Positions 1-10,783 of a stretch of DNA of 64,000 nucleotides are shown here, piece by piece. A model generated the notes under the pieces. It was given only the letters and a program-made list of their open reading frames with translations. It did no database searches and was not told the DNA's origin. Every line of letters begins with the position of its first letter. The stretch's first letter is position 1. A program made the position numbers and the translations under genes. The DNA is taken from the NCBI RefSeq assembly GCF_943734655.1, contig NC_071354.1, forward strand, positions 31,834,847 through 31,898,846, read 5' to 3'. Source of the DNA: Sabethes cyaneus. Its lineage: Eukaryota > Arthropoda > Insecta > Diptera > Culicidae.

Positions 1-613
1 CACCAGAGACTACAGTTCGTCACTTTTCGTTAGAGGCATTGTCCATTGGAACTCACTATTCGATAAAATCTAGCTCAAGCACGAGTTTTTAAGCGTCAGT
101 TGCTTGCACGGCTCAACAGCACATAGTTATTCCCTTAATTCAATGTAGAGGAAACACAATATCAGTTAGAATAGATATCAATTTAGAAATAAGTTTGGTA
201 GTCCAACTAAATTCACGATCAAATCTTTTTTTTTGTGGGGCAGCTTGATTTTCAAGGCTCAACCCAAAAGAATAATAATTTTTAGCTTCTATCTTGCAAC
301 AGTACTCCAGACGGACTAGCCTATGTTGGCCGGTTGAACACTGGTTGGCCAGTACTGTCTTTAGATAGGTTTTCAAAATAAAACAAATTGACTGTAATGC
401 GATGTGGTTGTTCATGGTGGCTGAATATGAGTCTGAAGACGAGTGATAAGGTCAGATGAATAGGTACGTCACGTCTAGTGATTCTCCCGTCTTAGCTAAG
501 AAACAGGTCGGGAAACAAATTTGAATTTGGTAATGCTTTATCGATTTAAAGATTCTTTATAGGATTTTAGAATTTTTAAACTTTGTCTTTGTCTTTTTGA
601 GTCTTTAGAGAAT
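1..613. other. No gene recognised
   Basis: AT-rich sequence without a coding region I can support. The short open frames present have no recognisable protein motif. Confidence 0.5.
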
Positions 614-886
614 GGGCCCTATTCTGTAAGTCACGTCGAGTGTCACTTTGCTCGACTAGTCGACTTTTGGTATTATGTAAGTCACATGCGACCCGGTTTT
701 GTCGAGTAACTCGACTGAGTCCACCGCCAAAAAGCTAGTGACTAAACGGTTAGCAAGTGACGCCTGAGCTAGCTTTGTTTTGGGTGTGCATTGAGCCGCT
801 ATGCTGCCCGTTCTTCTTGCACTCGACACTCGACAGTGACTGAGTCGAGCCGAGTTGCTCGACGTGACTTACAGAATAGGGCCCAT
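614..886. mobile_element. MITE with near-perfect 27-bp terminal inverted repeats
   Basis: The left end begins GGGCCCTATTCTGTAAGTCA and runs on into CGTCGAG. The right end (about 860-886) is the exact reverse complement of the same 27 bases. The 273-bp interior is rich in CTCGAC/GTCGAG words and has no coding capacity. The flanks (AAT on the left, ATAATG on the right) do not give a clear target duplication. This is a non-autonomous DNA transposon of unassigned superfamily. Confidence 0.8.
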
Positions 887-1640
887 AATGTCACCCACTA
901 AAATATTGTTTTACTAACATCATGCGCATATCTACATCAACAGTGTACATACTTGATATGTGCATAATGGCAGTATATGCAGTGCATTGACGTGAATCTG
1001 ATAAGAAAACTTTGTTCGCTTAATACTTCTGAAAACTTTAAGAAAGCTCAATTGATTGACAAATGTATTAATGAATTTTTGAATCACTGTCGACCAATGT
1101 AACACCCGCATCTAGGCAAGTTTTCATTTAGTATGCAATTATGTTATGTTTTTCGCTATAGAAATAATAATAAAGAATTAGAAAACTTTTTAAATTTTGA
1201 ATGTCACTGGTTCGCTTGCCGTTCTCTTGCCTTTTTCTTTGTTAGCTTTACCTGGATTCTCAGTAGCCCGTCACATCACCTGATTCAGTTATTGGTCCAT
1301 ATTATTGTTGTTATCATGTTGTTCAAGATTCTTTTCTTGTTCAGGTCGTGATAGTTTGTCGACATTTAGTCGGTCTTCCAGCGAAAACAAACTGAAAGAA
1401 GAAAAAAGACGAAACCCCCTTGGGAAACTACCCTGGATAGATTAAAATTCACGGTTCGGGCAAGCCAAGTCAAAGGTAATATCTTTGTGATTAACCTTCC
1501 CAAAAGCCCTGAATTAATAGAAATTTTGTATATAAATTAAGATTTGTAAATTTGTTGATTCAAACGTCTTGCTACTATTTTGAACGTTCTATCAAATTGA
1601 TTCAAAAAAAGTATAAGGGTCCATGCCTTAGTGGCACGGG
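887..1640. other. No gene recognised
   Basis: AT-rich sequence. The 72-residue open frame at 1133-1351 shows no recognisable domain and is not called as a gene. Confidence 0.4.
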
Positions 1641-2690
1641 CGCAGGCTTGAAGTAGGACTACGAATGTAGAGCAATTCGTCTCCCAATGCCAAAACCGGT
1701 GATTTTTGTACGAATTTCATATAATAGATTCCCCTGTTGCGCAGTAACGGAAGGTTTATTTGCGCTGTTGTATTTTGTACAACACCTGTGAACCGTTGAC
1801 TTTATCTCGGTATATCTCGGGAATCTAGCAATAAATAAAATTACTGTTTTCAGTAAGGTTGATCCGCAGACAAAGATCTTTCAAATGGTGGAAAAAGTTC
1901 CATAAGTTTTTCACCAAGTGGCATTAGTATTCGAGAGAATTCTGTTACGTTTTAGCATGCCTATAAATCGGAGTTGACGCGAGTAACGAAAGGTAAAGGA
2001 TTGTGTTCTTACATGTGAGAAATTCATAATTTCAACTCTTCAGCTAATTTAAATAGTGGACCTGAAAAGGTCCGTTTGTTAATCTCGAATTCTCAAATTT
2101 CTGACTCGTGGTGTCCATTGTGTACTTTCGTCCATGAAATAGGTTATTGGTGTGTGGATTAATGGTGGAAATACTGTTTATGGGACAAACGCTACTGGTA
2201 GAATCTGTAATCAAGATAGACTTTTATGTTTATGATGTTATGAGTCGCAAGCTAGCTGCCTGCCGATGTGTCTCCAACGAAAGCCGGCGACCGAAGAAGG
2301 AAAGGAAGTTTAACCCATAGCTCATCTCGTATATATTTCTGTCATCCGTGCTAGGGAAGCACTGACGTGGGAAGGCAAAAAAAATGCAAATAATGAAATA
2401 TTAAATATTCGACTCATATTTTCTCAATTATTAAACGTCTGTTTGGGAAACATGTAATCTACTGTATTGTAATGGATTTTTTGAAAAATTTCCAATCGAT
2501 TGATACCAATATCTCTAGAATCTGTTGACGGATGACTGAGTTATAAGCGTGCAAACCATCACCACTTTTCGTTACATGTTCCCTTTTCGTTTTTCTAAAG
2601 TGCACCCCAATATAGAAATCAAAGAAGTAGTCCTACTTCAAAATACTTTTGGTAGGCTACACCACATTTGGCATCACTAGTGTGCATCTT
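1640..2690. repeat. Possible degraded repeat with inverted end motifs
   Basis: GAAGTAGGACTAC near 1650 is matched in inverted orientation by GTAGTCCTACTTC near 2627. GTAACGGAAGG near 1745 is loosely matched by CTTTTCGTTAC near 2565. This suggests an old element of about 1 kb with inverted ends. No coding sequence is seen, and the limits are uncertain. Confidence 0.3.
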
Positions 2691-2699
2691 TCATTTGTG

Positions 2700-2862
2700 T
2701 AAAGATACAGACCAGCCCTGGGACCTGGTTGCAGTTAAGCAATCCTCAAGGTTATGCCATGCCCAGGGAAATTCACGATCAAATCTCATTGTAACAATTC
2801 AAAAGGCTTTGCCTTACGTTACATATGTCAATAAATAAATAAATTAATAAATAAAGGCTTCA
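2700..2862 (+). mobile_element. Probable 3' end of a LINE with AATA-rich tail
   Basis: Non-coding sequence ends in a tail of repeated AATAAATA units at about 2828-2857, directly before an unrelated LINE coding fragment. Such simple-repeat tails are typical of non-LTR retrotransposon 3' ends. The parent family cannot be named from this piece. Confidence 0.35.
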
Positions 2863-2869
2863 CAGCGGG

Positions 2870-3480
2870 GTGCTATCCCTATCTTAGCGAACGATTTTTG
2901 ACAGTCGACTTAACGAAGGGCGCTATTGCAGAAAAAGCGTCCGCCTGACAGAGAAATTTGCTGCCAACATTGTTGAGTGAAACGCAATGACTTGCTGCTT
3001 CTTTTCCGCATGTGCTGAGATGTTGGCGACAAAAGCATGGCATCCATCGCAAGCCCCTGAGACTTCACCAACGGGTATTGTCTCATGGCATCGTACGTTA
3101 CGTTTTGCGCTGCGTCATCTACCTTGGCGAGATCCGTTCCGATTGCCGAGTCATGCGATGATGCCGATTGATCCATTTGGAGATACTTCAGGCGCGTAGG
3201 AACGTCGCAAGAGCCTTGTTTGCTGCAGATATGTTGCAGGGAAGAATCGATTGTCGTGCTATTTTAGGAACGGTTAATCTGAACGTACGTTCCAGGGCAC
3301 TGCGGAATGACACAATGCTGCAAATACCAATTCAACGCACCAAATATGGACAAAACAGTGCTAAGACCGGAGTACAGCGAGTCTTGTACACTTTAAGGGC
3401 ATTTTGAGTAGTTTCAACCTAGCTTTAACTAAATCCAACCTATTTACAGGTAGAATCATTTAAGAGTTCAGGTATAGATT
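2870..3480 (+). mobile_element. LINE ORF2 C-terminal fragment (Jockey/CR1 group)
   Basis: Two overlapping frames encode the tail of a non-LTR reverse transcriptase polyprotein. The first contains FALRHLPWRDP. The second (3168-3407) contains LEILQARRNVARALFAADML. These are the conserved C-terminal segments that follow the RT domain in this group, also seen in the longer copy at 27870-29650. One frameshift near 3170 separates them. No RT catalytic motifs remain, so this is a dead 5'-truncated copy. Confidence 0.65.
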
Positions 3481-3512
3481 TTTACAATGTGCCCAGTAAA
3501 TGATCTTTATGT

Positions 3513-3845
3513 TGACCAAAGTCGTGTTTTAAGTCTTTGATCTTGAAATGCGGTCAGGCAATTATATTAATATTTTTTGAAACGATGGTTTTACAATTGA
3601 TGGAGGGACGGTAGGGGAAAGTAATGAATTTTTTTTGAGAAAAGAGTGGAAAGGAAGGGGGGTAATAGGTAGCTACGCCTAACAAATTATCGTTGTGACT
3701 CCTATCTTTTGTCCATTGCTGGAGGGTGCATGGGTCGAACCAAGCTATAATCAGAGATTATAACCGGATTTGAACCCACAACGCCCTGCCAGGGCGTGTG
3801 GCTCGCTGGCACCCATGTACCTTTGAACCATAGAGGTGCTGGACA
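3513..3845 (-). mobile_element. tRNA-derived SINE
   Basis: Read on the minus strand, a pol III box A-like TGGTTCAAAGG (3830-3820) is followed after about 43 bases by a box B GGGTTCAAATCC (3777-3766), the spacing of a tRNA-derived promoter. The body continues through a C-rich tract (about 3655-3665) towards 3513. The same body sequence occurs twice, head to head, at 46718-47100. The SINE call rests on the two boxes and the repeated body. Confidence 0.6.
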
Positions 3846-4175
3846 AAAGAAGTCTGCGCAACCCCCCTCATTAATGTAGCGACCTATATAGGTTTTTGGT
3901 TATTTTTAGACACACAGATTGTGCCTCTTCCTCCGTCAACTGTAGAAACCACCGGCCGAGAAGTTTTGATCTAACTTATTTTTACTTTCAGGACGACGAC
4001 ACTATGCAGGCCCTTACAACTTGCAAGGTGCTGCGTGTGACGTTGATCGTCCGTAAGCGTATTAGTCCACGTTTCTCAGCGCGGGTCTTCGGAGGAAGGC
4101 TCCGTTCCTATGAAATCGACCAAACTCGTGTTTTAGTCTTTGACCTTGAAATGCGGTCAGGCATTAATATTTTTT
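3513..4175. repeat. Direct repeats of about 60 bp flanking the SINE region
   Basis: A block containing CTTGAAATGCGGTCAGGCA followed by ATATTTTTTGAAACG occurs at 3513-3580 and again, same orientation, at 4118-4175. A third copy is at 46664-46733. The two copies here enclose about 600 bp that includes the tRNA-like SINE head. Confidence 0.6.
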
Positions 4176-4179
4176 GAAA

Positions 4180-4911
4180 CGTCAACGGCCTTGCAAGACA
4201 CATGTAAAAACATGAGATCGTAAGTAATTCATTAGTTACCATTCGGTTTGGCTATCAGTTGAGGAAACTAATGTGTTCAAATCACACTATGATGTTTCTT
4301 CATCTCTCAAGAATGTCCATTACTTCTGCTGCCAGGCGATCTCCAGTATTCCGGTCTGTTCTCTCGATCGTTGCCACCACCGTTCGCACGCTAATTCTTC
4401 CAAAATGTCGCTTAAACTTCTAATTATACAGGCATAACTGTCCTTACTGACTACTCCTCAGCAGCGTCTTCCGAATCGTGTCCAAAACATGTCTTTTTAA
4501 ATTGAATACCTGTGATCTCTTCATTTTTTGTCAAAATCTAAATTTTGCCACCATTATTCTTTAATTTGTTTGGCATGCTATCAGTATCCCCTGTTAGAGT
4601 GGGCGTATGCCGCTGTTTCGTTTTCCCTGTCTGCGTACGGCAATTAAGGTTGCTTACTTTAGCCGGCGTCACGTGGAGGTAGGAATAGGAGTAAGTGAAC
4701 AGCTCTTATTTAAGTGAAAAGCCATATTATCAGAACTATTGCGTGCATCTATCAGCAACACGCCAAAAAATGAAAAATTTCGGTATCAATGAAGCAACGT
4801 TTACAATATTGATGATGGCTTCTAGATGTATTTTTTCCAAACGCCGACAATATTCTCTTTAAAATAAACTCGCCGTCGGCTTTAAACTTTAAACCTGATG
4901 CAAACCTATTA
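4180..4911. other. 3' flank of the FNTA gene, no other gene seen
   Basis: Non-coding sequence downstream of the minus-strand FNTA stop codon. No TE protein motif and no confident polyadenylation signal was found. Confidence 0.4.
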
Positions 4912-6047
4912 CTACAGCCCATTCTGTTCGGGCTCTTCCTCCATCTTCCTTCGGAAATTATCCGCTATGTAACGCCAGTATTTACAGCGTATTTGATCAT
5001 GCTGATTTGCCATCGAATCGCACAGGTCTTGCACCTTAACCTGGTACTCCTCGGCGTTCTGCCCTCCTCTTCTGGTTTCAAAGTATTTCTCCTCATAGAG
5101 ATCAATCAAGAATGCCAACAAATACGGCGATCGAACCCCGGAGTTGTACAGATCCTCACAAAATTCGACCACCTCCGGGAACTGACCCAGTTTACCTTCC
5201 CCCTGCTGCAACAGTCCACGCAAAAAGTTCCATGGACTTTCATTGTTTTTGATCAACCGAATACGATTCATCACATAGTTTATCTCCCGCTCGAGCACAT
5301 CCGTGCTAAATCCGGTATGCTTAAGCACGAAGAAACGCTCATTCCAGGCCGAATTGTTGCGCATGTCCTCCGAGATAAGACGATCGACATACTGCAGTTC
5401 ATCGTCAAACAAACTGAAATGCAAACAAGATGAGATAAAACCAACTCGTTTACGACATCACGTCCAAAGCGAATAAACTAACTTGTATGTTTTGATAGCC
5501 CACTGCCGATGCTGCCAGGCGTGGTAGTTTTTGGCATCCATGTTCAGAATATTTTCCGTTAGCTCTAGCTCCCGCGAAGAATCGTTCAACCACTCGACGA
5601 TCACCCGGCGATGATGCCAAACTTGATAGTTTTTCGGATTATCTTCGATCACGCCTTCAATGTAGTCCAACTCGTCGTACAGGTTCGAATTGAGCGCCTT
5701 AAGTATGTCCCGCCGGTACTGCCAGACCGTATAGTTGGCCGCGTTCAGCTTGGCCGCATCGTGCGTCAGCTGCAAGGCACGGACGGACTTTTCCTGCTTG
5801 GAAATAATCGCTCGCAGATAGCTGTAGACGTCATTGACTGTGGAACATCGAAAAATTTATCATTAGATTTTTTCCTTATAAATCAAATACTGTAAAAGGA
5901 CATACATTTCTCACTATATTGGATCATGACCACTGGGTTTTCGCCATCATCCTGCATCAGCGGCACTACGTCGTTCCATTCCGGTCGGTTAGCGTACAGA
6001 ATCCAATCATCGGGAAAATCTTCGTCGGAACTGTTACCGTCAGCCAT
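4912..6047 (-). CDS. FNTA: Protein farnesyltransferase / geranylgeranyltransferase-I alpha subunit
   Basis: Three exons on the minus strand: 6047-5906, 5837-5483 and 5413-4912, with GT-AG introns of 68 and 69 bp. They sum to 999 nt, 332 residues plus stop, the normal family length. The protein carries five PPTA repeats near residues 82 (NYTVWQYRRDIL), 117 (NYQVWHHRR), 151 (NYHAWQHRQWAI), 186 (NSAWNERFFVL) and 224 (ESPWNFLRGLL). In this family the alpha subunit pairs with either a farnesyltransferase or a GGTase-I beta subunit to prenylate CaaX proteins in the cytosol. Lys116 in the second repeat matches the conserved lysine near the isoprenoid diphosphate. The ATG at 6047 is chosen; a GTG six codons upstream is in frame but is not a likely start. 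The acidic N-terminus (MADGNSSDEDF) fits eukaryotic orthologues. The gene appears intact. Confidence 0.95.
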
Positions 6048-6400
6048 CGCTGCTGTCACTTGCACTTATTCTTCCCAAACTGGATGATTTTCTGTTGAGT
6101 AAAATAGTTTTCTTATATCACCTAGATTGCGGTGGTGCTTTTTTATCTTTATGGCTACCAATTTATTTGAAGGCTAATAATACGGGACGGCAAATAGCTA
6201 CAAAATCAGTGAAATGCAAACATGCGCCTTAAAATATTCGAGATATTCTATTGCACAAAAATGAAACGACGACGAACTAAAACAAAAATCTACGAGAAAG
6301 ACATTCAGAACGTTCAGAACGGACGGACGACGGACTGTCAACTGTCACTGTCAAAATGAAAAATTAGAGAGGCCAGAAATTATAGAACAGAAAACTGCGA
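6048..6400. promoter_or_regulatory. Upstream region of FNTA
   Basis: AT-rich sequence directly upstream of the FNTA start, presumably holding its promoter and 5' leader. No TATA box or initiator could be chosen with confidence. Confidence 0.3.
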
Positions 6401-6676
6401 TTGAAAATGCTGAGAATAACGAAAACAACCAAACTGATGTGTGTAAATTTTTTTGTGAAGCTTGATTACAAACTGTATGAACTTAAAAAGAATTACAAAA
6501 TACCTAGACCTAAGAATCTATGCATAAATGAAGTTGTTATACAGGAATTTAATTTAAATTATTTAAATAAAAGTGCTTTCATTGATATCATGGATTTCAA
6601 TATCTGGCAACTGGCACCCCTGTTTAGAAAAGCGGATTTTGCCGGCTTATGGTCGGAAAGTCGAAAAAGCAGATAG
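6401..6676 (+). other. Unidentified 91-codon open frame
   Basis: An ATG-initiated frame diverges from FNTA about 350 bp from its start. The product is Lys/Asn-rich with no recognised domain, membrane segment or signal peptide. It could be chance in AT-rich DNA. Its end abuts a repeated sequence beginning near 6687. Confidence 0.2.
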
Positions 6677-6686
6677 GTCACCTTAG

Positions 6687-6870
6687 GCCCCGTACATCAG
6701 AGTTAGAGAGCCTTAGAGAGTCGCCATCTTAAACCGAAAATTCCAATCGAACAGAATCAGTTGTCAAAAGTAAGTCCAATCGAACAGGAGACTTGTCAAA
6801 ACACCGATTAAAGAGTAACGGCTAGAGAGCCTGTTAAAGGTAGAGAGACGCCATCTCAAATCAAGAACAT
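6687..6870 (+). repeat. Repeat with AGAGAGCC...CGCCATCT units
   Basis: The block TAGAGAGCCTTAGAGAGTCG followed by CCATCT (about 6705-6730) is repeated in diverged form at about 6826-6857. A near-identical block occurs in inverted orientation at 15976-16005, on the far side of the LINE-containing region. No coding capacity. Confidence 0.5.
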
Positions 6871-7136
6871 ATTTTAAGCAGATTTTTCTGAATTTTTAGC
6901 AGCTTTTTATGAATTATTCAAAATAAAAGCTTCAGAGAAAGGTTCCTCGAGTATATTGTTATTATATATAGCATCGAGAAACTCGATATCTTAAATTTAA
7001 GTCCCTGGTTCTCGAAAGAATTAGCAACTACAGACAACTGCAGCATAATTATTTACGGTACAACCATTAACTGTGCTAAAATTATTATGAAAAAGAGTTA
7101 CATATCCAGATTTTATAAAAGTTATTTATTCCAAAC

Positions 7137-10030
7137 TAGTTGACCCGGCAAACTTCGTACTGCCACCAATTGTATTAAAAGACGTAAATTGTTAATGGCG
7201 GATGTATTCAAAGTATAGGTTACGTTTTGTACTTGTTTTGAGCAGTTTGAGGGAATGGTTAATTAACTGCCGGATTTTCACAGAACGTCTGTTTTCTACA
7301 ATCATTTAGCAATTAGATAGAAACCCAACAAACGTTTAACATATGCTGTATGTATATGTAATTGCTTATTAATATAACATTGGCTATATAACAGTTGAAT
7401 GATCTACTATTCAAATAAAATGTTTGTTGGGAACAGCAATCTCTACGAAATCGTAACATTTATTGCCAAATATCCGTTAAAAACGTGTGAAAAATGTCGA
7501 TTTTTCAATTTGCAGTACTCAACAGTTGTGCTGGGTTAACGATAACGATATGCAATATATATTCAATACTTATTGAGAACAGAATCAATGCGCCACCAAC
7601 TATATTTTCATTTCCGCCCTCAAATGTTTTCTATTTGCCTTTGTCCTTTGTGCATTCGCCTATTATTAGGTTGAAATTTTACATGTTGTTCTTTACGTAA
7701 ATTGTTGGTTTTTTAAACAAATAATTTTTTGACACTTTCGATCACATTTCCTCTATCGTAATCCCAGCTTTGTTTAGTTTTCCACAGTATTTTTTATGTG
7801 TAAATTCGGAAATGTATCCGATATCAATATTCATTAGATCTTTAATTCTATTTGGTATATCAATCGATTGGTAAGAATTTGTCGAATGAATTGCATTGCT
7901 GAATTTCAATTACTTTCTTGATTGAGTGTTAACTGTGTTACTATCTTATACCGATCCGAAAGGTTTTATTATTCCTTAAAATACAATCCATATTATATTG
8001 TAAATTTCATTTCTTGCTGGGCCCCATGCAAATAAATATACGCTTTGCTTTAAAACGTTTTTTGTTTTCTTCATTCCTTTGGTATTTCATGAGCCTTTTT
8101 GCACTTCTAAGAAGTCCAATTGGGTCCTAAAATTTGTGATAAAAAGATGATTTTTTTAGAAGGAACGATAAAGCTCCCCATTATGACTACCAGAGTATAG
8201 TTTTTTCTTTTTTAAAAAGATGCAGAGCACTAAAAAATTAAAAAACAAAAATATTGTAATTTATTCTCCCTTGACATTAGAGATCTTCCTTGACATAACG
8301 AAAATAACACGTTTCTGGCAACAATGATAACTTTTTCTCACTGGCAACTCTGGTTTGACATTAGAGCAGCTGGTCGTTTTGACAGTTACAGCTTCGCAGT
8401 TGTCTCTTGTGCTTGTCTGCGTTTTGCTGGTCGTGAGGAAGTGGGACATCAAATTTATACTAGTTATCGGATAAAAGTTTTGATTCGGGTAATGTATTCC
8501 AATCCATCGATTCACGGTGCTAGGCTTTGTCCAAATCTAGTTTGCGCTAAGAATGACTAAACGATGTCAAACTGATGGCCAACAGTATAATCTCGGTACA
8601 ATCGACCCCGCAGAACAGTATGAAAAAAAAAACGCCAACCGAAACTGGCACCGTATTATCAATCAGATTGGTATGTTCTGCTACTCTGATGTGAATCAGC
8701 AGTAGAGCGAACGGCAGACCAAAAATTTCTGTGCGTTTCTAACCAAACACGGTCGCATCTCGATGGCGGGTGTTGCATCCGAAAACTGAAGCCATCCACG
8801 CGGTGACCATATGCAGTCACTACGCTTGTTGCTGATTTTGACAAAGGCCTTAATTAAACTGAGATGCTCCTATAACCAATAGTTTAAACGTTGTTCATGT
8901 CATCTCTTGCCTTTATCAGATTATGCTAACTAAAGAACGTCTTTCTCAAAATCCAGAAACCGGAAAATGAGCTGTAAACTCAGAACATGTTTTAGGTCGC
9001 GATTGCCAAGCCATTTCCTGACTTTGCAACTTTTGACTTTTTGACACACTATCACATGAACGTGAAGGTAAACAAAAAGTTTTCCGTGACATTTCAAGAC
9101 ACACTATGGTTTCTTTTTATAATTCGTGTTGTCTAGACACCGCTTGACACAACCATGCACAACTATAGTTTGTCTATATAAGGTTGCCCAAATGTTTATT
9201 TTTTGTTCAAAATTTCACAAAATTAAAAAAAAAGGTTTTTAACGGCAATAGCCTAAAAATATAAAATTGAATATCAAAATATGTGTTCCTAACCCTAACC
9301 TCATCGATTCAAGCTAAAAACGACATAGGGCTTTAGGACCCAATTAGAAATGAAAAAGACAAAAAATTATTAACAATATTCAAATACGATTTATTCTAAT
9401 GGGTTACCATCATTGTAAAACTTTTTTACTGCCAATTTATTCCGGCTAATATTCCTTTCCAGTACAAAATTTTATTTTTGTAGTACATGAAATATATTGT
9501 TTACTTGACGGTCAGATAGATTTACGTATATTTAGTTCAGTCAATTTAGTGTGTAAAACACTTGTAAACATGCGCCTAACGTAGAAAGTTTCCAGTTTTG
9601 GTTAGTTTCATTAATTTGATAAATTAGCTCTAGGCAGTTAGGCTATTGATAAACTGAACCCATAACACATACAACGTTTATTATTTTCTAATTTTGCAAG
9701 TTCATAAAATCGTTTATTAGCAAGAATAAGATTTCGTTTGAATATAATCATTTTGACAATCAATTACAGCGAACGGAAGTAGGTGTTATCTAAAGCTATC
9801 GAGTTTGCTTTTACAACAAACAAATCGACAGCCGGTTTAACTGTTGAGTCCTAAGAACTGAAAAATTAACATTTTCGACATGTTTCCAATCAATATTCGG
9901 CAATAATCATTAGGATTTTGGTAAGATTACCATTTCTAACTAATGGTTTAGCACTGTTATAACGAACAGAACAGAACAATTCACCGTTCAATCAAAGTTA
10001 CCTTCATCAACGTGTTTGTTTGCCCAGCAA
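7137..10030. other. Repeat-rich non-coding block, no gene recognised
   Basis: It starts with AGTTGACCCGGCAAACTTCG, which I recall as a common insect repeat motif. CCAATTGGGTCCTAAA near 8116 is matched in inverted orientation near 9330, suggesting another repeat of about 1.2 kb. Open frames here (7494-7700, 8261-8560, 8659-8844) have no recognisable content. Confidence 0.3.
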
Positions 10031-10179
10031 CGTCGCGACGCTGCTTCATTACGATGATACGGTGAACATGGTAGCTTGTGGATCATTTGTGTCTAGTTTA
10101 AAAGTAGCTTTATTGTGTGAAAACAAGTGCTATTAGTGATCTGTTGCAGTGATCTGACGGCAATTTTAGTGATATTAAC

Positions 10180-10570
10180 CAAGGATGGTTCGATCAATTT
10201 GACTCAATTTTGATTCATTTGACAGTACCGTCTCAGCTGAGCAAAATTTGACAATGTGATGTATGGGACATTTGTAGAACTAGTTTTTACCTACATTTTT
10301 ACTGAATCAAGTTTTGCTGTATCTTTTGTATTTACGGTGCTACAATGCTAGTACCTCTTTATTAACTAAATGAATGTTCATTTAGTCACTAAAGAGTTAC
10401 TAGCATTCTAGCGCCGTAACTACAAAAGATACAGCAAAACTTTATTCAGCAAAATTGTAGATCATAACTTGTTCTATAAATGTGTCATACATATCTCTGT
10501 CAAATTTTGTTCGGCTGAAACGGTACTCTCAAATGAATCAAAATTAAGTCAAAGTGATCGAACCATCCCT
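10180..10570. mobile_element. Foldback MITE with 9-bp target duplication (Mutator-like)
   Basis: The element is one large palindrome. The left arm from 10181 (AAGGATGGTTCGATC...) matches the reverse complement of the right arm ending at 10570 over about 190 bp each, with a small loop near 10370. The 9-mer GATATTAAC flanks it exactly on both sides (10171-10179 and 10571-10579). Long inverted repeats with a 9-bp duplication are the hallmark of Mutator-like elements. There is no coding capacity. Confidence 0.85.
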
Positions 10571-10783
10571 GATATTAACAGATAAGTAAAAGTTTCTTTG
10601 CATACTTTTGATTTATTCTGTTTATCAACGGTTTAATTCTAAACCAGCGCCGTACATAGTGCCTATGAAAGTAGACGCTACGGCCGGCGGCTGCTTGAAA
10701 TTTCATTGTTGTGTTTTTTTCATTGTTCACTGCCTTGAGTATCTGCCGTTGCTGCTGGACGAGTCCAGCCGGCGTGCGTGTGT

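Noticed and set aside
3766..3830. Functional tRNA gene
   Set aside because: Box A and box B are present, but a tRNA cloverleaf cannot be folded cleanly and the sequence continues into a dispersed repeat body, so a SINE head is the better call.
4993..5895. Plus-strand open frames of 94-146 codons opposite FNTA
   Set aside because: They are antisense shadows of the FNTA exons. The minus strand gives a complete, conserved protein with in-phase introns.
6048..6065. GTG start six codons upstream of the FNTA ATG
   Set aside because: Non-ATG start with no support. The ATG at 6047 gives the expected acidic N-terminus and length.
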